Of a stretch of DNA of 12,872 nt, positions 7,101-12,872 are shown in pieces; the first letter of the stretch is position 1, and each line of letters begins with the position of its first letter. Below the pieces are notes generated by a model. The model made no database searches. It was not told the origin of the DNA and saw only the letters and a list, made by a program, of their open reading frames with translations. Both the position numbers and the translations under genes were made by a program. This DNA is from Elusimicrobiota bacterium (lineage in GTDB: Bacteria > Elusimicrobiota > Elusimicrobia > JACQJN01): the NCBI GenBank assembly GCA_016205045.1, contig JACQJM010000012.1, forward strand, positions 1 to 12,872, read 5' to 3'.

Positions 7101-7331
7101 ATGGACACCATCATGAAGGATCGCATCCCCAAGCAGGATAAAAATTTAGCCGGAGGTATTTTAGGAGCTATCCGCACACTGACCTATTTTTCTTACGTCC
7201 TAGGCTTTTTGATATGGGGAGGGCTTTTCGCACTGTGGGGTCCAAAAACATTTTTCCTATTTGCGGCTTTCTATACGGGGGTAGCCATCACTTATTTCTG
7301 GTTGGCCCGCTCTCTTAAAAACGCTAAATAA
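4185..7331 (+). CDS. ATP-grasp amino-acid ligase fused to an MFS transporter, with secretion-like leader
   Basis: A 1048-aa fusion. Residues 1-54 are basic then hydrophobic (SLISCLLSFSLLLSSWPAWS-Q), like a signal peptide with an A-W-S cleavage site. A Ser/Pro/Thr-rich spacer follows to about 150. Residues 155-490 are ATP-grasp: a pre-ATP-grasp fold (TVLLVGTKSSRPFILEEA), the nucleotide Lys in KFVLKVIRGENSR (K314), IMLEKM (365-370) and the metal-binding end VLEINPFMGG (E460, N462). Residues 500-590 match the C-terminal domain of L-amino-acid ligases (LAL_C2 type: EIAKGLEEAGRLPGIEQV). Residues 620-1048 are a 12-helix MFS carrier with motif A GRWVDKFGIKR (681-691) and a second-half counterpart at TDWIGRRIDK. 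Inferred role: ATP-dependent joining of amino acids or similar acids, plus export of the product. No ribosome-binding site is seen. The leader would place the ligase outside the cytoplasm, which conflicts with ATP use. Product unknown. Confidence 0.85.
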   Translation: MDPVILAILRSRFTRFRYPQKVSASLLVPKNPFKSLISCLLSFSLLLSSWPAWSQNSRSSVVSRAPKMPTAPHIYETTLRTPASSLSSPTRGAHSESTPLNFTSAQPAFSHAPESSLSPTARKVKSAPPIVRPTSQFHKEIAEPSLAFPDDSSARGKTVLLVGTKSSRPFILEEAVRTAKALGLSLFLLDDPESRPHSSVLVPDSHFIPAPINQRDDPTVNAIVETVFQRTDGPKIDVVASFIPQYAKLTGRLTDRLKAAGIPGLAVAAADDKTETRRKLNAISEMTVPFRKVISAKDARRAYWELGGGKFVLKVIRGENSRFIVLNIDSEEAAEKAYRQLDKDIKAFVSRPEAKFTTFSQHPGIMLEKMQEKVPGSEEVSVETIMQNGQIAFAMVSDTKSIGHQQELAGGSLTFPSQQDDLAKQAYIKAAGQALKVLGFENGNARVDVMRTADGPHVLEINPFMGGAAIWKCIYSLTGMSLVEQGLRSLLGLRVDPGRPPKGVVDYRFMAAQHSGQFEIAKGLEEAGRLPGIEQVQMFVKQGDTIVAAEGNSYEEVGEIIGRGSSLREAMVATLTALHGIVLHIRLPDGAVGLQPGNYLQPEIEETQIPNSRSQASKTPGLFSKVVLGFFSTFILVSTVAESTSLAVSQMTQPLQRGFMALALLTGVSYAAYTLGSFLGGRWVDKFGIKRSYRTVLVFRTLVWTTIAILYNPATGTLPLAALVTLFSLDYFAHSIGRIAEHKLQVAWFHNSPTHSSRFGSFRDFIEYGTVFIASALGLLIALHGFGVVIYPAPLAFGVAALVSFFLALPATSLKEKVNWSAGFKTIFKNSSIAKPLAGYILITSFLYMMYYIIATAFGAYVAGSPQHAAKISGSLTGIYGVGALLGALTTDWIGRRIDKSTKNLPEAQRAESSRTLYTQSAIKSLKWAALGLVGTWFFISRTQIVSWAWPLFPISPALLLIGFTAQIASIHMDTIMKDRIPKQDKNLAGGILGAIRTLTYFSYVLGFLIWGGLFALWGPKTFFLFAAFYTGVAITYFWLARSLKNAK

Positions 7332-7337
7332 ATATCC

Positions 7338-7880
7338 ATGCGCACCCTGAACAAACCGTTGCGGTACGGGTTGGCCTGCTTACTTTTTAGTTCCATGCTT
7401 CTGAGCAGCTCCGTTAATGCCAGCATCTACCTGGTGCGCCATGCGGAGAGAATAAGCCAAAAAGACGACGCCTCCTTACTTTCCCGGCAAGGAAAGAAGC
7501 GCGCCAAAGTCCTTCAACACGTGTTGTCCTCAGTGAAACTCACGGCGATCTACTGCACCGAGTATAAGCGCACACAACAAACCGCCGCCCCTGTCGCTGA
7601 AGCGCAACATCTCCCCCCGACCATCACCAACTCGGAAGACATCAAGGGGTTGGCCGAAAAGTTAAAAGCGGTTCCCATTGATGAGGATGTCCTTGTGGTA
7701 GGCCACACCGACACAATCCCCGACCTTCTCAAGGAACTGGGAGCGCCGCCCATCCCCATCGCGAAAACGGACTACGACAACCTCTTCATCGTTACTCCTC
7801 GCAAGGAACAATCTCCCCAGTTTCAACGGCTCCATTATGGGGAGGACTCCGGCCCATCTTCTCAGCCGGCGAAACCTTAG
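7338..7880 (+). CDS. Secreted-type histidine phosphatase
   Basis: A 180-aa protein of the histidine phosphatase (phosphoglycerate mutase-like) superfamily. An N-terminal signal peptide is followed by a likely cleavage after VNA (residue 28). The catalytic RHAE motif is at 34-37, with H35 as the phospho-acceptor. R78 in YKRTQQTA and H123 in VVGHTDTIPDLL complete the conserved phosphate pocket. Its small size resembles SixA-like branches. It starts 6 bp after the stop of the ligase-transporter gene without a ribosome-binding site, so it is probably translated by coupling from the same mRNA. Context suggests it removes phosphate from a substrate or product of that module outside the cytoplasm, but this is only inference. 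Its 3' end lies 5 bp from the convergent rlmN gene. Confidence 0.87.
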   Translation: MRTLNKPLRYGLACLLFSSMLLSSSVNASIYLVRHAERISQKDDASLLSRQGKKRAKVLQHVLSSVKLTAIYCTEYKRTQQTAAPVAEAQHLPPTITNSEDIKGLAEKLKAVPIDEDVLVVGHTDTIPDLLKELGAPPIPIAKTDYDNLFIVTPRKEQSPQFQRLHYGEDSGPSSQPAKP

Positions 7881-7885
7881 AATTT

Positions 7886-8920
7886 TTAGGCGGGCTTTGC
7901 AGAGGTGACCAACTGACCGCAAGCACCCTCAATGTCCTGTCCCAGATTTTTGCGGATGGTTACCTTGAGGTCTTGCTCCATTAGGAATTTTTTGAACCGG
8001 GAAGCCTGTTCCCGCGAGGCAGGCTGATGAGCCGTATCGGTAGGGTTCCACACAATCAAATTGACATGCATCAAAGAAGCTGGTCCCGTCCGACGCACAA
8101 ATTGAACCAGCTGCCGGGCGTGCTCAGGGCCGTCGTTTTCATCCCGCAAGAGAACATATTCCAAAAAAATCTTTCTGTTGTTATGGGAAAAGTAGCGCCG
8201 CAAACTTTGAGAAAGAACTTCTAAAGGATAGGCCTTATTCAAGGGCACCAGCCGGGTGCGCAGAGCATTATTGGCCGCGTGCAGAGAGAGGGCGAGGTTC
8301 ACCTGTTTTAATTCTTCCGCAAACCGATCGATTCCGGGGACGACTCCTGCCGTGGAGACCGCAATAGAGCGGTGGCCCAATCCAAAAAGATGCGGGTCGG
8401 TCAATTGCCGTATGCTCTCTTTTACCGCATCGAAGTTAAGCAGAGGCTCGCCCATGCCCATAAACACCACATTGGAGATATTGGCTTTCAAGTTCAAATG
8501 CCGGATGTGCTGTTTCCAGAAAAGCACTTGATCCGCAATCTCTTCGGCGGTCAAGTTTCTCAAAAAACCCATGAGTCCCGTGGCACAGAAACTGCAGGCC
8601 AAGGCACATCCCACCTGGGAAGAGACGCAGACGCTCCAATAGCCCGGCTTAGGCTGCATAAGAACCGTCTCGATCCTCTTCCCATCCGTCAAGTCCACCC
8701 TCGCCTTATAAGTTCCCCCATCCCGAGACGATTGAACCGCGGAGACTCGAAAGGAGAGCAAAGGGAATTCCGCTGAGAGGCATTCCCTAAGACTCCGGGG
8801 AAGAACGGTCATCTCAGCAAACGATGGGATCCCTTCATAGACAGATTCCAGGACCTGCCGGACGCGGAAGGACGGTTCTCCCCGCTTTTGCAAATAGTCA
8901 GATAAGGATTGAAAATTCAT
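7886..8920 (-). CDS. rlmN: Dual-specificity 23S rRNA/tRNA adenine-C2 methyltransferase RlmN
   Basis: A cytosolic radical-SAM enzyme that methylates C2 of adenosine 2503 in 23S rRNA and of A37 in some tRNAs. At 344 aa it is slightly shorter than the E. coli enzyme. The radical-SAM cluster cysteines are C105, C109 and C112 in GCALACSFCATG. C98 in SVCVSSQVGC and C334 in EGACGQL correspond to the two mechanistic cysteines (C118 and C355 in E. coli, as I recall). GMGEPLLN (155-162) and LSLHAANN (211-218) are the usual SAM-binding and substrate motifs. Its ATG directly abuts the TGA of the upstream metallopeptidase gene, with no ribosome-binding site, which suggests translational coupling. It is otherwise a standard housekeeping gene. 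Confidence 0.97.
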   Translation of the reverse strand: MNFQSLSDYLQKRGEPSFRVRQVLESVYEGIPSFAEMTVLPRSLRECLSAEFPLLSFRVSAVQSSRDGGTYKARVDLTDGKRIETVLMQPKPGYWSVCVSSQVGCALACSFCATGLMGFLRNLTAEEIADQVLFWKQHIRHLNLKANISNVVFMGMGEPLLNFDAVKESIRQLTDPHLFGLGHRSIAVSTAGVVPGIDRFAEELKQVNLALSLHAANNALRTRLVPLNKAYPLEVLSQSLRRYFSHNNRKIFLEYVLLRDENDGPEHARQLVQFVRRTGPASLMHVNLIVWNPTDTAHQPASREQASRFKKFLMEQDLKVTIRKNLGQDIEGACGQLVTSAKPA

Positions 8921-11434
8921 TCAACGAACGGAAGTTTGATCGGAGGAAGACTCTGGGTCGCCGGGGACTCTCAAGACGGACATGGGCATCCTCATCCGGC
9001 GCTGGAGATTTTTTGATAAATCCTGCGCATCTTTGTGAAAATCATCCGGAGAGAAATTAGGATCGCTCTTGATTTTTTGCAACACTTCGCCTGGGTGTAT
9101 TCCCCAACTCTTTGCCAAATAACCAAGGACAATGTTTCTTAACTCCACGACCTTAGGACTCGGCAGTATCTGAGAGGTAGCGATCCCCAACAAGGCCAAT
9201 TGAAAAATCCCCTTAAACCATCGCTCCTTATCTTGAGAGTCCGTCAGCAATTGAGTTGCTTCTTGCAGGAGCAATCTTACCCATTCCGGACTGGATCCTA
9301 AATATAGTGTTTCCGCAAACCGAATGCGAGAATCACGGCGGCTCACTATCCTAAGCATATATTCCGCGAGATCTTTGGCCAAGGCCGCATTGATCCCGGC
9401 CAAACGAAATGTAGCCGCGAGCCTCGACACATCGCGCGGCACCGCATGGACATTCATGCAGTTGGGGCAAAGCCCCGCTAACTCAAAATTGCCGTGAATC
9501 AACCGCCGCAGAGCCAGAGGGCTGACTCTTTCAAGAACTTGTGAAATTTGAGCCCGGGCTTCTTCCGGAACTTTTTTCCCTTGAGCATACGCAGTCAAAT
9601 GTTCTATGCCTTTTTTTAAGTCGGGATCTCCCGTTCTAGTCAAAGTGGCCCTAAAAAGTTCGGGGGTGTTCTGGATAAGCCAATACTCCAAATCCATCCA
9701 GGACATGGAGCGCAGTTTTTCCACATCCAGCCCCTGAAGAAATCTCAGCATTCCCCCTTCTCCTTCTTGCTTATAAAGTCTATGCCAAAAATAAAGCGTG
9801 CCGTGAGTGTAGTGATTTTTAGCCTTTCGAAGATATTCGTAACGCTGCTTTCTCCAGGTCCCCAAATCCTCCACATCCTGGTCGGTCAACCCTAAAAAGA
9901 AACGCTCCTCAATGGCCTTGTCCATCATCAACATTTCCATCATCACCGCAAAGCCTTCCGTCATCACATGGTAGGCAGTGGGTTTCCCCGCCACAGAAGT
10001 TTCCTGCTCCTCGGGCACGATCACCTCATCAAAAATTCCGTGAGCATACTCGTGAAAGAGAGTAATTAGTGCCTGAGTCTTCTGTTTCGTTAAAGACCGT
10101 GGGTCTAAACGTCGGGATTGAGTGAATACGGTTTTTTGACGGCGCTCCTCATTGGCTTCAATATCAAATTTATCCCCCATAAAGATGATTTGATGAAGAC
10201 CGTGGTGATCTCGAGCATGGCCCGCATTTTTATCCTGGGTTTGAAGGTACTGAACCACTAAAGGAAACTCTCTGTAGAATTGAGGAAAGAACTTTTGATA
10301 GAGCCACTGTACCCGGGACGTGGTCTCCATTAAAAAACGATCGCGGATGAATGAAAGTCCTTGCTCCTCCAAGAAATCTACAACGCTGGAAGCATATAGA
10401 GGAGAGATGGGCATATCGAAATAAATAGCCATCTGTGCAGGACCCGCTATGGAAAGTTCGCGAATTAAATCTTCTTTGTCAAGAACCGACAAATTATCTT
10501 TCCCTCGGCGCCCATACAATTGAACTACAACATCCGCCAATCTTCTCCTGCGTAAGGACTCCTTGAGTCTCTGTTGTCGTTGCTCTTCTCGCGACATCCC
10601 GGCATCTCCCAAGGTTCTTCCTTCATATCTAGGAAGATCAAAACTTGCCTGGGTGAATTCCAGAAGGAGTTGGTCGTCCTGAAGAACTTCCCCGGTTACT
10701 TTTCGAGTCAAATCAATGATAGGTTGTCGATTTTCTGGAATCTTCCAGTAAGAAAGAGGTCTTTGGTTCACCCCTATTTGCAACAGCTCGAATCCCGGGA
10801 TTTGAGACAAATCCTTACGATTAAGAGGGGGGGCCACCTTTCTCCCCCACAGATGCGTCACCTCTCCCACCGGGACCCTGGCGGCTTCACCTGCAATCAG
10901 TGGTCTCTTTATAATCCCCGGCTTACGAGAAGGTATCTGGGGCCCAGAAGCCTCGGGCCCACCCTCTCCCATCTGTTTGGCCGCTAAAAACCAAGCCATG
11001 TCTAAACTGACTTGGGGGGAGATAGGTTCTCTCTCCGACTCTGTTCGGCCTAAAGAATCAAGAACAGCCCCCTCAAATTCTGTGGGAACACCCTTTTTCT
11101 CATTCCAGTCAGGGACAAGTACCACTCTTCTGGACGAAGGTGAAATGAGTCGGGGTTGAACCCCCGGAACGATTATGGTTTTACGATCTGTTAAATGAGG
11201 TGCCGGAAGCGAGAGCGAGTAATTTACTGGAGGGTTCGACAAGGAAACCGGTCTCCAAATTCCATCTTGGAGGATGTACCCAGCCGAAGCGGAATACCCA
11301 GGACTGCGTACCGGTACTGCGGGGGAAGCGGGGGATCCTACAGGTTCCGCTCTAAACTGAGCGTCAGCCTTGGGGACCCACCCCGAAGGCAGAAGTAAAT
11401 GGAGACACAAAAATACGGCAAGACATTTTCTCAT
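8921..11434 (-). CDS. Secreted HEXXH metallopeptidase-like protein, unrecognised family
   Basis: An 837-aa exported protein. Residues 1-26 are a signal peptide (MRKCLAVFLCLHLLLPSGWVPKADA, cleavage A-D-A before Q26 in outline). A Pro/Ser-rich stretch follows to about 110. The core has HEYAH (461-465) and, 28 residues later, E493 in VMTEGFAVMME; HEXXH plus a downstream Glu is the zinc site of gluzincin peptidases, so zinc-dependent peptidase activity outside the cytoplasm is likely. H404-H414 just upstream is His-rich (GHARDHHGLH). A CPNC pair at 656-659 could bind metal or form a disulfide. The C-terminal third is helical and I cannot assign it. AGGA lies 9 nt before the ATG. Its stop codon abuts rlmN. 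The substrate is unknown, and non-proteolytic use of the fold cannot be excluded. Confidence 0.75.
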   Translation of the reverse strand: MRKCLAVFLCLHLLLPSGWVPKADAQFRAEPVGSPASPAVPVRSPGYSASAGYILQDGIWRPVSLSNPPVNYSLSLPAPHLTDRKTIIVPGVQPRLISPSSRRVVLVPDWNEKKGVPTEFEGAVLDSLGRTESEREPISPQVSLDMAWFLAAKQMGEGGPEASGPQIPSRKPGIIKRPLIAGEAARVPVGEVTHLWGRKVAPPLNRKDLSQIPGFELLQIGVNQRPLSYWKIPENRQPIIDLTRKVTGEVLQDDQLLLEFTQASFDLPRYEGRTLGDAGMSREEQRQQRLKESLRRRRLADVVVQLYGRRGKDNLSVLDKEDLIRELSIAGPAQMAIYFDMPISPLYASSVVDFLEEQGLSFIRDRFLMETTSRVQWLYQKFFPQFYREFPLVVQYLQTQDKNAGHARDHHGLHQIIFMGDKFDIEANEERRQKTVFTQSRRLDPRSLTKQKTQALITLFHEYAHGIFDEVIVPEEQETSVAGKPTAYHVMTEGFAVMMEMLMMDKAIEERFFLGLTDQDVEDLGTWRKQRYEYLRKAKNHYTHGTLYFWHRLYKQEGEGGMLRFLQGLDVEKLRSMSWMDLEYWLIQNTPELFRATLTRTGDPDLKKGIEHLTAYAQGKKVPEEARAQISQVLERVSPLALRRLIHGNFELAGLCPNCMNVHAVPRDVSRLAATFRLAGINAALAKDLAEYMLRIVSRRDSRIRFAETLYLGSSPEWVRLLLQEATQLLTDSQDKERWFKGIFQLALLGIATSQILPSPKVVELRNIVLGYLAKSWGIHPGEVLQKIKSDPNFSPDDFHKDAQDLSKNLQRRMRMPMSVLRVPGDPESSSDQTSVR

Positions 11435-11443
11435 TATTATATA

Positions 11444-11495
11444 TCCTAACAGAAACCCCTCTTGTGCAAGGTGTCTTTAGTCCTAACAGAAACCC
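11444..11495. repeat. Exact 15-bp direct repeat upstream of the metallopeptidase gene
   Basis: TCCTAACAGAAACCC occurs at 11444-11458 and at 11481-11495, 37 bp apart. Read on the minus strand, the copy nearer the gene supplies the AGGA ribosome-binding sequence. The repeats could be binding sites for a regulator or a small local duplication; flanking bases differ on both sides. Confidence 0.6.
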
Positions 11496-11508
11496 GCTTT
11501 TAGACCTA

Positions 11509-11563
11509 CTCAGGAAGGAACAAAAGTCCTAGGGTGAAAAGTGGGCGGAGCTTGATTCCTGAG
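11509..11563. repeat. 8-bp inverted repeat in the gap after the RNase HI gene
   Basis: CTCAGGAA (11509-11516) and TTCCTGAG (11556-11563) are perfect inverse copies separated by 39 bp. No T-run follows on the minus strand, so it does not look like an intrinsic terminator. The rest of the 152-bp gap holds no gene and no convincing promoter. Confidence 0.35.
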
Positions 11564-11586
11564 GAGTTATTCACCGATCGAGTGTC

Positions 11587-12063
11587 TCAAACTAAAATAA
11601 GAAGTTGTTGTTCCGAAGAAGCGGGTGAGCAATTTGCTTTTTGAGGTGAGTGTTGCGCCGAGAATTTCTCCCCGTCTAAAGCCTGGTTGGCCATATGGTC
11701 TGCAGATTTATTTTGCTCTCTAGGAATGTGGGTCAGACTTACCTTCTTAAAATGACGCACCCACTGACGGATTTTCTGCATAAATTGAGCCAGTTCGGGC
11801 TTTTTAATGCGATAGGACCCCTCAAACTGCCGCACCAAGAGCTGCGAATCCGAATAAATGGAAAGCTCCGTCCCCTTGAGGTTTTTGGCAGTTTCTAAGG
11901 CCGTCAGGAAAGCCGTGTACTCTGCCACATTGTTGGTGCAGAACCCCAAGCACTTTCCAAATTCCCGGACCACCTTTCCCCGGGCATCCTGGATCACCAC
12001 TCCCACGGACCCGGGCCCAGGATTTCCACGGGAAGCTCCGTCTATAAAAATTTTGAGTTTCAT
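11587..12063 (-). CDS. Ribonuclease HI family protein
   Basis: A cytosolic RNase H-fold nuclease that cleaves the RNA strand of RNA-DNA hybrids. Numbering from the upstream GTG at 12072 (161 aa), the four catalytic acidic residues are all present: D11 in FIDGASRGNPGPG, E51 in NNVAEYTAFLTAL, D75 in IYSDSQLLV and D125 in NKSADHMANQAL. The family hallmark SYRIKKPELAQ (86-96) places it in the short branch that lacks the basic protrusion of E. coli RnhA. A ~30-residue polar C-terminal tail is extra. I prefer the ATG at 12063 (MKLKIFIDG); the GTG adds three residues, and neither start has a clear ribosome-binding site. It follows the zinc-ribbon gene closely, a common pairing, with a G-rich quadruplex-type motif between them. 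Confidence 0.93.
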   Translation of the reverse strand: MKLKIFIDGASRGNPGPGSVGVVIQDARGKVVREFGKCLGFCTNNVAEYTAFLTALETAKNLKGTELSIYSDSQLLVRQFEGSYRIKKPELAQFMQKIRQWVRHFKKVSLTHIPREQNKSADHMANQALDGEKFSAQHSPQKANCSPASSEQQLLILV

Positions 12064-12084
12064 TTCATTCACTCAAAAGACTAA

Positions 12085-12109
12085 CCCCAAACCCCCAATC
12101 CCTAACCCC
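12085..12109 (-). other. G-quadruplex motif between the zinc-ribbon and RNase HI genes
   Basis: Minus-strand G-runs of 4, 3, 5 and 4 (12106-12109, 12100-12102, 12092-12096, 12085-12088) are separated by three loops of exactly 3 nt. This meets the standard intramolecular quadruplex pattern. It would lie in the mRNA about 20 nt before the RNase HI start codon. Confidence 0.6.
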
Positions 12110-12114
12110 TGGCA

Positions 12115-12828
12115 TTAAGGTAGGTATAGTATTCTCTGGCAGTTGTCGCAGACAACGAACCCTTGTCCTTTTTTCACATTGACCACGGTTTGAGGGGTGA
12201 GGGTCATGTGGCATCCTCCACAGTTATCTGCTCTCACCGGGACTAAGGCCACCCCATTCTTTTTAGAGCGGATCTGGTCGTAGCGACCCAACACATCGGA
12301 AGAGACTTGGGTGGCCATGGCTTCCCTCTCTGTCTGCGCCGTAGCCAGGCGCTTCTCCAAATCCTGTTTTTTAGATTCCAGTTCCTGAATTTTTTGAGCC
12401 ACCTGGGTCTCAATTTCTTTCAATACCTGCTGCTCTTTCTTTTCCTGCTGGGCCACTCCATCCAACTCTTCAAAAATGTTCAAAATTTCATCTTCCAATT
12501 TAGTTTTCTGAGTTTTGTCGCTCTCGATCTCGGTCAAAAGAGCTTTGTAGGCCTCATTACTTTTGATCTTATTCAACTCCAGGTGGTGCTTTTGAATTGC
12601 TTCTTCGCTAGAAACCAGTTCCCCTTCTTTTTGTTTCCGGGCCAGTTGAAGTTGAGTGACTTTTTCCTTTAATACGATGAACCTGCCTTTTTCCTCTTCA
12701 AGGCTTGTTTTTAGACGAGCCGCCTCGGAAGGAACGTTTTTGAGTTCGGTCTTGAGCTTATCAACAACCTTATCCTTTTCCTGAAGAGCGATGAGAGCGG
12801 TGAGACCTTCTTTGGTGAGCGTAGTCAT
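12115..12828 (-). CDS. Coiled-coil C4 zinc-ribbon protein (zf-RING_7 / CT398-HP0958 type)
   Basis: A 237-aa cytosolic protein with a long antiparallel coiled coil (about 10-170, rich in Glu, Lys and Gln) capped by a C4 zinc ribbon: C203 and C206 in DNCGGCHM, and C227 and C230 in VVCDNCQRILYL. The segment IKSNEAYKALLTEIE (88-102) is the conserved turn of this family. Known members include Chlamydia CT398 and Helicobacter HP0958/FlgZ, which act as adaptor or chaperone proteins for sigma-54 and flagellar or secretion factors; in other bacteria the role is unclear. It is the first gene of a minus-strand run with RNase HI. No Shine-Dalgarno sequence precedes the ATG, which lies 16 nt after a possible tRNA 3' end. 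Confidence 0.9.
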   Translation of the reverse strand: MTTLTKEGLTALIALQEKDKVVDKLKTELKNVPSEAARLKTSLEEEKGRFIVLKEKVTQLQLARKQKEGELVSSEEAIQKHHLELNKIKSNEAYKALLTEIESDKTQKTKLEDEILNIFEELDGVAQQEKKEQQVLKEIETQVAQKIQELESKKQDLEKRLATAQTEREAMATQVSSDVLGRYDQIRSKKNGVALVPVRADNCGGCHMTLTPQTVVNVKKGQGFVVCDNCQRILYLP

Positions 12829-12844
12829 GTCGCAATAATGATAT

Positions 12845-12872
12845 TGGTCAGTAAAGGATTTGAACCTGTGAC
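12845..12872 (-). tRNA. Possible 3' part of a tRNA gene cut by the window edge
   Basis: On the minus strand, ACAGG-TTCAAAT-CCTTT (12869-12853) looks like a T-arm with a TTCAAAT loop and a 5-bp stem containing one C-T mismatch. It is followed by a 7-nt stretch ACTGACC (12852-12846), as expected for the 3' acceptor strand, and a discriminator A at 12845. No CCA is encoded. The 5' half, which should begin GGTCAGT, lies outside the window, so the identity cannot be read. Confidence 0.35.

Noticed and set aside
7881..7885. Bidirectional terminator between the phosphatase gene and rlmN
   Set aside because: Only 5 bp separate the stop codons and no hairpin with T-runs spans them.
11523..11531. AAAGTCCTA shared with 4089-4097 as a common regulatory motif
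   Set aside because: A single 9-mer match between two intergenic regions is not enough to separate from chance.

Overview
The window looks like a piece of an uncultured Gram-negative-type bacterial chromosome of moderate GC content. Three predicted proteins carry N-terminal signal-peptide-like segments, ribosome-binding sites are often absent, and one very large protein combines a secretion-like leader, a Ser/Pro/Thr-rich spacer, a soluble enzyme and a transporter. That architecture reminds me of Elusimicrobiota or Omnitrophota genomes, but this is inference from gene style only. There is no CRISPR array, no insertion sequence with a transposase and no complete RNA gene.

Left third. On the minus strand, a class I SAM methyltransferase gene (1958-2767) is followed by kimA (66-1886), a KimA/YdaO-type APC-superfamily potassium importer. 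The methyltransferase carries an unusual in-frame, palindrome-containing 57-nt insertion bounded by 8-bp direct repeats. Diverging from it on the plus strand is a compact overlapping three-gene cassette: a small XRE-type repressor (2889-3140), a membrane protein with a DUF2178-like DERE motif (3112-3708) and a small secreted or anchored protein (3689-4015). The divergent intergenic region holds a near-consensus promoter and six alternating GTAAA half-sites on a roughly one-helical-turn period, probably the repressor's operators.

Centre. A 1048-aa protein (4185-7331) fuses an ATP-grasp ligase of the L-amino-acid ligase type (with its characteristic C-terminal domain) to a complete 12-helix MFS transporter, preceded by a signal-peptide-like leader. 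A secreted-type histidine phosphatase (7338-7880) follows 6 bp later. The simplest reading is a make-and-export module for a small amidated or peptide-like compound. It resembles the BacD/BacE ligase/exporter pairing of bacilysin compressed into one polypeptide, but the product is unknown and the leader makes the topology puzzling. Its upstream region has nested direct repeats and mutually exclusive hairpins.

Right half, all on the minus strand. A coiled-coil C4 zinc-ribbon protein (12115-12828) precedes an RNase HI-family gene (11587-12063), with a textbook G-quadruplex motif between them. After a 152-bp gap with an exact 15-bp direct repeat come a large secreted HEXXH metallopeptidase-like protein of unrecognised family (8921-11434) and rlmN (7886-8920), whose stop and start codons abut. 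rlmN ends 5 bp from the convergent phosphatase gene, leaving no room for a terminator. The extreme right edge resembles the 3' part of a tRNA gene running off the window.
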